DNA of 36,981 bases from Hydrogenophaga sp. (GTDB lineage: Bacteria > Pseudomonadota > Gammaproteobacteria > Burkholderiales > Burkholderiaceae_C), in the NCBI RefSeq assembly GCF_026125825.1, contig NZ_JAHCKK010000043.1, positions 1-36,981 on the forward strand, in the 5' to 3' direction. Within the stretch, counting starts at the first letter, position 1. The number at the start of each line of letters is the position of its first letter. Of the stretch, positions 31,440-36,981 are shown in pieces. The notes beneath the pieces are model-generated. The model did no database searches. It saw only the letters and a program-made list of their open reading frames with translations, and had not been told where the DNA came from. The position numbers and the translations under genes were made by a program.

Positions 31440-32684
31440 ATGTCCGCAACTGAGCCTTCTCCCGCCGCTGCGCGCCCGCCTTCCCGTCTGTCCTGGCCGC
31501 GCCGGCTGTTGTGGCTGGGGCTGTTCCTGGGCGTCGGCTTCGCGGCCTGGTGGTTCCTGCTGCGCCCGCCGCCGCAGCCGCCGGCTGCGCCGAGCGCCTG
31601 GCGCGGTCCGGTGGCGGTGCGGGTGGAGCCCGCGCGCACCGAGGACTTCACGGTGCAGTCCCGCGCGGTGGGCACGGTGGCGCCGTACAACACGGTGACG
31701 GTGCGCAGCCGGGTGGATGGCCAGCTGGCGCGTGTGCTGGTGCGCGAAGGTCAGAAGGTGACCCGCGGCCAGCTGCTGGCCGAGATCGATCCCGAGCCCT
31801 TGCGCGTGGCGCTGTCCCAGGCGCAGGGCCAGCAGCAGCAGAACCTGGCCCAGCTGCGCAACGCCGAGAGCGAACTGGCCCGCTATGAGGGCCTCTTCAA
31901 GCGCGACGCCGTGGCCCGCCAGGTGCTCGACCGCCAGGCCGCGCTGGTGCAGCAGTTGCGCGGCACGCTCAAGTCCGATGAGGCGCAGGTGGAAAACGCC
32001 CGGCTGCAGCTGTCTTACACGCGCATCGTCGCGCCCATCGCCGGCCGCGTCGGTCTGCGCCGGGTGGACGCGGGCAACCTGCTGTCGGCCAACGACGCGA
32101 ATGGCCTGTTCACGCTGACGCAGACGCAGCCGGTGTCGGTGGTGTTCAGCGTGCCCGAACCCCAGGTGGCGGAGGTGCGCGCCGCGCACGACGGCAAGAA
32201 CCCGCCCACCGCCGAGGCCTGGGACCGCGACAACCGCAGCCGCCTGGCCGTGGGCCGGCTGGACACGCTGGACAACCAGATCGACGCCGCCACGGGCACG
32301 CTGCGGCTCAAGGCGCGCTTCGAGAACGCGGACGATGCGCTGTTTCCCAACCAGTTCGTGAATGTGCGGCTGGCCTTGCGCCAGCTGCCTGGCGCGGTGA
32401 CCATCCCCACCGACGCGGTGCAGCACGGCTCGCGCGGCAGCTACGTGTATGTGATCGCCGACAACAAGGCCCAGGTGCGCGACCTCACGCTCGGCCCCGC
32501 CAGCGGCGGGCGCACCGTGGTGCTCAAGGGGCTGGCCAGCGGCGAACCGGTGGTGCTCGAAGGCCTGGACCGCCTGGAGAACGGCCGCGCGGTGAACGTG
32601 GTGCAGGCGCCGCCGCTGCCCGCCAGCTCGCCGCTGGCGCCGGAGGCCGACCAGCCGGGGGCACCCGCCACCCCGGCGCGCTGA
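31440..32684 (+). CDS. RND efflux periplasmic adaptor (MdtA-like membrane fusion protein)
   Basis: A 414-residue membrane fusion protein. A single N-terminal membrane helix lies at residues about 22-42 (LLWLGLFLGVGFAAWWFLL) after a Pro/Ala-rich start. The lipoyl/barrel-sandwich halves are seen in VTVRSRVDGQLARVLVREGQ and YTRIVAPIAGRVGLRRVDAG, with the coiled-coil hairpin between (about residues 125-180). Beta-barrel and membrane-proximal parts follow (LFPNQFVNVRLAL, VYVIADNKAQVRDL). It links the two downstream inner membrane permeases to an outer membrane channel not in view. Ala/Pro tail at the C-terminus. Confidence 0.92.
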   Translation: MSATEPSPAAARPPSRLSWPRRLLWLGLFLGVGFAAWWFLLRPPPQPPAAPSAWRGPVAVRVEPARTEDFTVQSRAVGTVAPYNTVTVRSRVDGQLARVLVREGQKVTRGQLLAEIDPEPLRVALSQAQGQQQQNLAQLRNAESELARYEGLFKRDAVARQVLDRQAALVQQLRGTLKSDEAQVENARLQLSYTRIVAPIAGRVGLRRVDAGNLLSANDANGLFTLTQTQPVSVVFSVPEPQVAEVRAAHDGKNPPTAEAWDRDNRSRLAVGRLDTLDNQIDAATGTLRLKARFENADDALFPNQFVNVRLALRQLPGAVTIPTDAVQHGSRGSYVYVIADNKAQVRDLTLGPASGGRTVVLKGLASGEPVVLEGLDRLENGRAVNVVQAPPLPASSPLAPEADQPGAPATPAR

Positions 32685-32699
32685 CAGGGGCGCTCGCCG

Positions 32700-35600
32700 A
32701 TGTCCGCCGCCGCCGCACCCCTCTCCCTCTCGCGCCCCTTCATCCTGCGGCCGGTGGCGACCTCGCTGCTGATGCTGGCCGTGCTGATCGCCGGTTTGCT
32801 GGCCTGGCGCCAGTTGCCGGTGTCGGCACTGCCGCAGGTGGACTACCCGGTAATGCAGGTTTTCACCTTCCAGCCGGGCGCCAGCCCGGACGTGACCGCG
32901 CGCACCGTCACCGCGCCGCTGGAGCGCCGGCTTGGCCAGATTCCGGGTTTGTCGCAGATGTCGTCCACCAGCTCGGGCGGCGCATCGGTGATCACGCTCA
33001 AATTCGCGCTGGAGGTGGACCTGGGCGTGGCCGAGCAGGACGTGCAGGCCGCGCTGCAGAGCGCCAACAGCCTGCTGCCCTCGGACCTGCCTGCGCCGCC
33101 GATCTACCGCAAGGTGAACCCGGCGGACGTGCCCATCCTCACGCTGGCCATCGGTTCGGACACGCTGCCGCTGCCGCGCGTGGTGGACATGGTGGACACG
33201 CGCATGGCGGGCCAGCTCTCGCGCCTGCCGGGCGTGGGCCTGGTGAGCCTGGCAGGCGGGCAGCGCCCGGCCATCCGGGTGCAGGCCAACAGCCGGGCGC
33301 TGGCTGCCAACGGGCTCACGCTGGAGGAACTGCGCACCGCGATCGCGGCGGCCAACAACAACCAGCCCAAGGGCAGTTTCGACGGCCAGTTGCGCAGCAC
33401 CATGCTGGATGCGAACGACCAGCTGCGCTCGGCGGCGGAGTACCAGCGCCTCATCGTGGCCTGGCGCGACGGCGCACCGCTGCGCCTGGCCGACGTGGCG
33501 CAGGTAGTGGAGGGCGCGGAAGACCGCTTTCTCGCGGCCTGGGCCGGCATGGCCTGCGCCGAGGGCCAGACCGGTGGCTGCGGCCTGGCGCCGGCCGTGT
33601 TGCTGAACATCCAGCGCCAGCCGGGCGCCAACGTGATCGCTGTGGCCGACCAGGTGCGCGCGCTGCTGCCGCAGCTCACGGCCACGCTGCCGGCCAATGT
33701 GAAGGTGCAGATCGTGTCCGACCGCACCGAGAGCATCCGCGCCTCGGTGCGCGACGTGCAGAAAGAGTTGCTGTTCGCCATCGCGCTGGTGGTGCTGGTG
33801 ACCTTCGTCTTCCTGCGCACGCTGCCGGCCACGCTGATTCCCAGCGTGGCGGTGCCGCTGTCGCTGGTGGGCACCTTCGCGGCCATGCTGCTGCTGGGCT
33901 ATTCGCTCAACAACCTGAGCCTGATGGCGCTGACCATCGCCACCGGCTTCGTCGTGGACGACGCCATCGTCATGCTGGAGAACATCGCGCGCCACCGCGA
34001 AGAGGGTGCGGGCCCGATGGAGGCCGCGCTCAAGGGAGCGAGCGAGATCGGGTTCACGCTGGTCTCACTCACGGTTTCGCTGGTGGCGGTGCTGATTCCG
34101 CTGCTGTTCATGGCCGATGTGGTGGGCCGCCTGTTCCACGAGTTCGCCGTCACGCTGGCCGTGGCCATCGCCATCTCGCTGGTCGTCTCGCTCACGCTCA
34201 CGCCCATGATGGCCGCGCGCATGCTCCAGCAGGCGCCCGCGCACGCTGAGGGCCGGCGCGACTGGCTCAGCGGCACCATCGATCGCTACGGGCGCGGGCT
34301 GGACTGGGTGCTGGCGCACCAGCCGCTGGCGCTGCTGGCCATGGCCGCCACGCTGGTGCTCACCGCGCTGCTCTACCTGGCCGTGCCCAAGGGCTTCTTT
34401 CCGGTGCAAGACGCCGGTGCCATTCAGGTGGTGACCGAAGCGCCGCAGAGTGTGTCCTTCGGCGCCATGGCCGAGCGGCAGCAGGCGCTGGCCAAGGCGC
34501 TGCTGGCCGAGGCGCCGGTGCAGAGCATCTCGTCTTTCATCGGCGTGGACGGCAGCAACGCCACGCTCAACAGCGGTCGCATGCTGCTGACCCTGGCGCC
34601 CCATGCGCAACGTTCGGTCTCGGCCGGCGAGCTGATCGAGCGGCTGCGCGAACGCGCGCGCGACGTCGGCGGTATCGAGGCCTGGTTCCAGCCGGTGCAG
34701 GAACTGGGCATGGAAGACCGCGTCAGCCGCACGCAATACCAGTTCACGCTCAGCTCGCCCGACAGCGCGCTGCTGGGCGAATGGACCGCCCGCCTGCTGG
34801 CCGCACTGAAGGAGCGGCCAGAGCTCATTGACGTGGCCAGCAACCTGCAGCGCGAGGGGCTGCAGGCCTACCTGGAGATCGACCGCGACGCGGCCGCCCG
34901 CCTGGGCCTGCGCATGGCCGACATCGCCTCCGCGCTGCAAAGCGCATTCGGCCAGCGGCAGGTCAGCACGCTGTTCACCCACGCCAGCCAGTACCGCGTG
35001 GTGCTGGAGAGCGACGACGCCAGGCAAGGCGGTCTGCAGGCACTGGAAGGGGTGTATGTGCAGCCCGCCGGGGCCGGGACGGGTGCCAAGCCGGTGCCGC
35101 TGTCGGCGGTGGCTCGCGCGGTGGAGCGGCGCGCGCCGCTGGCCATCGAGCACCAGGGCCAGTTCCCGTCGGTCACGCTGTCGTTCAACCTTGCGCCCGG
35201 GCATTCTCTGGGCGAGGCCGTGGCCGGCATCGAAGCCGTGCAGCGGCAGGTGGAGCTGCCGGTGGCCGTGGAGCTGGCCTTCCAGGGCGCGGCCGAGGGC
35301 TTTCGCAACTCGCAGGCCAACACGCTGTGGCTGATCCTGGCCGCCGTGGTGGTGATGTACCTGGTGCTGGGCATGCTGTATGAGAGCGCGGTGCACCCGC
35401 TCACCATCCTCTCCACCCTGCCCTCGGCCACCGTGGGTGCCCTGGCCGCGCTGCTGCTGGCCGGTCGGCCACTGGACCTGATTGCGGTGATCGGCATCGT
35501 GTTGCTGATCGGCCTGGTGAAGAAGAACGGGATCATGATGGTGGACTTCGCGCTGGACGCGCAGCGCCGCCTGGGCCTCTCGCCGCGCGAGGCCATCCAC

Positions 35601-35828
35601 CGCGCCGCGCTGCTGCGCTTTCGCCCCATCCTCATGACCACGCTGGCCGCGCTGTTTGGCGCGGTGCCGCTCATGCTGGCCAGTGGTTCGGGCGCCGAGC
35701 TGCGCCAGCCGCTGGGCATCGTGATGGTGGGCGGGTTGATCGTGAGCCAGGTGCTCACGCTGTTCACCACGCCGGTCGTCTACCTGGCGTTCGACCGGCT
35801 GGCGCGCCGACGCGCCGGCAGCGCATGA
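32700..35828 (+). CDS. RND efflux permease (MdtB-like)
   Basis: A 1042-residue RND transporter of full family length. The N-terminal [20 protein letters not shown] membrane helix is followed by a large periplasmic loop (starting [20 protein letters not shown]). The proton-relay pair Asp420-Asp421 sits in [14 protein letters not shown]. The second half repeats this plan, with [21 protein letters not shown] and a [18 protein letters not shown] segment. It starts 15 nt after the adaptor and overlaps the next permease by 4 nt. Two-permease RND systems such as MdtABC/MuxABC work as heteromers; substrates in known cases are bile salts, novobiocin and similar drugs. Confidence 0.93.
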   Translation: MSAAAAPLSLSRPFILRPVATSLLMLAVLIAGLLAWRQLPVSALPQVDYPVMQVFTFQPGASPDVTARTVTAPLERRLGQIPGLSQMSSTSSGGASVITLKFALEVDLGVAEQDVQAALQSANSLLPSDLPAPPIYRKVNPADVPILTLAIGSDTLPLPRVVDMVDTRMAGQLSRLPGVGLVSLAGGQRPAIRVQANSRALAANGLTLEELRTAIAAANNNQPKGSFDGQLRSTMLDANDQLRSAAEYQRLIVAWRDGAPLRLADVAQVVEGAEDRFLAAWAGMACAEGQTGGCGLAPAVLLNIQRQPGANVIAVADQVRALLPQLTATLPANVKVQIVSDRTESIRASVRDVQKELLFAIALVVLVTFVFLRTLPATLIPSVAVPLSLVGTFAAMLLLGYSLNNLSLMALTIATGFVVDDAIVMLENIARHREEGAGPMEAALKGASEIGFTLVSLTVSLVAVLIPLLFMADVVGRLFHEFAVTLAVAIAISLVVSLTLTPMMAARMLQQAPAHAEGRRDWLSGTIDRYGRGLDWVLAHQPLALLAMAATLVLTALLYLAVPKGFFPVQDAGAIQVVTEAPQSVSFGAMAERQQALAKALLAEAPVQSISSFIGVDGSNATLNSGRMLLTLAPHAQRSVSAGELIERLRERARDVGGIEAWFQPVQELGMEDRVSRTQYQFTLSSPDSALLGEWTARLLAALKERPELIDVASNLQREGLQAYLEIDRDAAARLGLRMADIASALQSAFGQRQVSTLFTHASQYRVVLESDDARQGGLQALEGVYVQPAGAGTGAKPVPLSAVARAVERRAPLAIEHQGQFPSVTLSFNLAPGHSLGEAVAGIEAVQRQVELPVAVELAFQGAAEGFRNSQANTLWLILAAVVVMYLVLGMLYESAVHPLTILSTLPSATVGALAALLLAGRPLDLIAVIGIVLLIGLVKKNGIMMVDFALDAQRRLGLSPREAIHRAALLRFRPILMTTLAALFGAVPLMLASGSGAELRQPLGIVMVGGLIVSQVLTLFTTPVVYLAFDRLARRRAGSA

Positions 35829-36981
35829 ACGCGCTCGCGCGCTTCTTCATCCGCCGCCCCATCGGCAGCGTGATGCTGGCCGTCGGCATCGTGCTGGTCG
35901 GCCTGCTGGCGTGGCGGTTGCTGCCGGTGTCGCCGCTGCCGCGCGTGGACTTTCCGGTGATCCAGGTGCGTGCCAGCCTGCCGGGCGCCAGCCCCGAGAG
36001 CATGGCCTCCACCGTGGCCGCGCCGCTGGAGCGTGCGCTGGGCAGCATCGCGGGCGTGGCGAGCATCCGCTCCAGCAGCAACCAGGGAAGCACCAGCGTC
36101 ACGCTGCAGTTCAACCTGGACCGCGACATCGACGAAGCCGCGCGCGAGGTGCAGGCGGCCATCAACGCCTCGCGTGGCCAGCTGCCCTCTGGAATGACGG
36201 GCAACCCGAGCTACGTGAAGGTCAATCCCTCGCAGGCGCCCATCATGGCGCTGGCCTTGTCCTCGCCCCGGCTGCCGCCGTCGGCGCTGTACGACAACGC
36301 GGCCACCGTGCTGGCGCAGAAGCTGGCGCAGATCGTGGGCGTGGGGGAGGTCACGGTGGACGGCTCCTCGCTGCCCGCCGTGCGGGTGCAGGCGCGGCCC
36401 GAGGCGCTGTCGCACCAGGGCCTGTCGCTGGACGACGTGCGCCAGGCCATCGCGCAGGCCAATGCCTGGCGCCCGCTTGGGCAGACCGAGCAGGGCGCCC
36501 AGCGCTGGCAGATCGCGCTGCCTGTGCCGCTGCGCACGGCGGCCGATTTCTCGCAGCTGGTCGTGCGCAGCGAGGGTGGGGCGCTGGTGCGCCTGGCCGA
36601 CGTCGCCGAAGTGACGGACTCGGTGGAGAACCGCTACACCGCCGGCTACCACAATGACCGCCCCGCCGTGGTGCTGCTGGTGAGCCGGCGCGCCGGTGCC
36701 AACATCGTGCAGACCATCGACGCCATCCACGCGCAGATGCCGCAACTGCGCGCGCTGCTGCCGGCCGACACCGAACTGCGGGTGGTGATGGATCGCTCGC
36801 CCGGCATCCGGGCCACGCTGCGCGAAGCGCAGTTCACGCTGGTGCTCTCCTGCGTGCTGGTGATGGCCGTGGTGTGGGCCTTCCTGGGCAGTGTGCGAAC
36901 GGCGCTGATTCCGGCGCTGGCCTTGCCGGTGGCGCTGATTGGCGCTTTCGCGGTGATGTGGTGGCAGGGTTTCTCGCTCAA
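35825..36981 (+). CDS. Second RND efflux permease (MdtC-like), partial
   Basis: The open frame from ATG 35825 runs off the right edge (385 codons visible). It starts [20 protein letters not shown] and repeats the RND plan: a membrane helix, [60 protein letters not shown], and near the edge the next membrane helices ([35 protein letters not shown]). The ATG overlaps the stop of the first permease. With that gene and the adaptor it gives an MdtABC-like layout. An outer membrane factor may follow beyond the window. Confidence 0.92.
   Translation, partial: MNALARFFIRRPIGSVMLAVGIVLVGLLAWRLLPVSPLPRVDFPVIQVRASLPGASPESMASTVAAPLERALGSIAGVASIRSSSNQGSTSVTLQFNLDRDIDEAAREVQAAINASRGQLPSGMTGNPSYVKVNPSQAPIMALALSSPRLPPSALYDNAATVLAQKLAQIVGVGEVTVDGSSLPAVRVQARPEALSHQGLSLDDVRQAIAQANAWRPLGQTEQGAQRWQIALPVPLRTAADFSQLVVRSEGGALVRLADVAEVTDSVENRYTAGYHNDRPAVVLLVSRRAGANIVQTIDAIHAQMPQLRALLPADTELRVVMDRSPGIRATLREAQFTLVLSCVLVMAVVWAFLGSVRTALIPALALPVALIGAFAVMWWQGFSL

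Noticed and set aside
31419-33995. Long minus-strand open frame opposite the RND adaptor and permease
   Set aside because: Antisense to clear RND genes, with low-complexity His/Arg/Gln-rich translation and no motif.
1-36981. CRISPR arrays, tRNA or rRNA genes, insertion sequences, prophage genes
   Set aside because: No regularly spaced direct repeats, no tRNA-like cloverleaf, no transposase or integrase, and no phage proteins were seen on reading both strands.

Overview
The window is about 37 kb of GC-rich chromosomal DNA, tightly packed with genes that often overlap by the 4-nt ATGA arrangement. Two Bug-type (tripartite tricarboxylate transporter) solute-binding proteins without membrane partners, CaiB/BaiF CoA-transferases, several LysR regulators and an acyl-CoA carboxylase operon suggest a metabolically versatile betaproteobacterium, most likely Burkholderiales/Comamonadaceae. 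The taxonomic placement is inference; no rRNA, tRNA, phage, insertion sequence or CRISPR array was seen.

Layout. (1) 1-3869, plus strand: the tail of an unidentified gene, a TIM-barrel 'PEP hydrolase family' protein, a small SRPBCC protein, a Tm-1-like/UPF0261 protein and a TPR-methyltransferase. (2) 3963-4565: a GST-kappa/2-hydroxychromene-2-carboxylate isomerase-like gene, separated by a strong bidirectional terminator from a minus-strand CoA-transferase and LysR gene (4620-6894). (3) 7002-10007, divergent from that LysR: a YfcG-like glutathione disulfide oxidoreductase, a second CoA-transferase and a Bug protein, probably a small catabolic unit for an organic acid. (4) 10018-14067: a cupin, then an ECF42-type sigma factor cluster: two DGPF/YCII proteins, two VOC proteins, an SRPBCC protein and the sigma factor with its long C-terminal extension. 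A sequence matching the ECF42 promoter pattern (TGTCGA-17 nt-CGTC) precedes the main operon. (5) 14211-17413: a YajG-like lipoprotein, then a flavin monooxygenase, an unknown protein, a SnoaL-like protein and a third DGPF protein. (6) 17410-20822: a Bug gene divergent from a MarR regulator across a clear inverted-repeat operator, and a LysR gene divergent from a DODA-type extradiol dioxygenase. (7) 20848-22005: an MGDG-synthase-like glycosyltransferase, followed by about 390 nt of lower-GC non-coding DNA dense in hairpins. (8) 22399-31210: a TetR-headed eight-gene operon with a PECR-like SDR, acyl-CoA carboxylase beta, acyl-CoA dehydrogenase, crotonase, carboxylase alpha, a second acyl-CoA dehydrogenase and a PaaI-type thioesterase. 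Its content resembles the acyclic terpene (atu) operon but no atuA-like or HMG-CoA lyase gene is in view. A perfect 14-bp palindrome sits in the TetR promoter. (9) 31440 to the end: an MdtABC-like RND efflux operon behind a good sigma-70 promoter, with the second permease cut by the window edge.

The strongest leads are the apparently self-controlled ECF42/DGPF operon, the hairpin-rich non-coding block at 22024-22316, the atu-like operon with unusual catalytic residues, and the split Tm-1/TIM-barrel pair separated by an SRPBCC gene.
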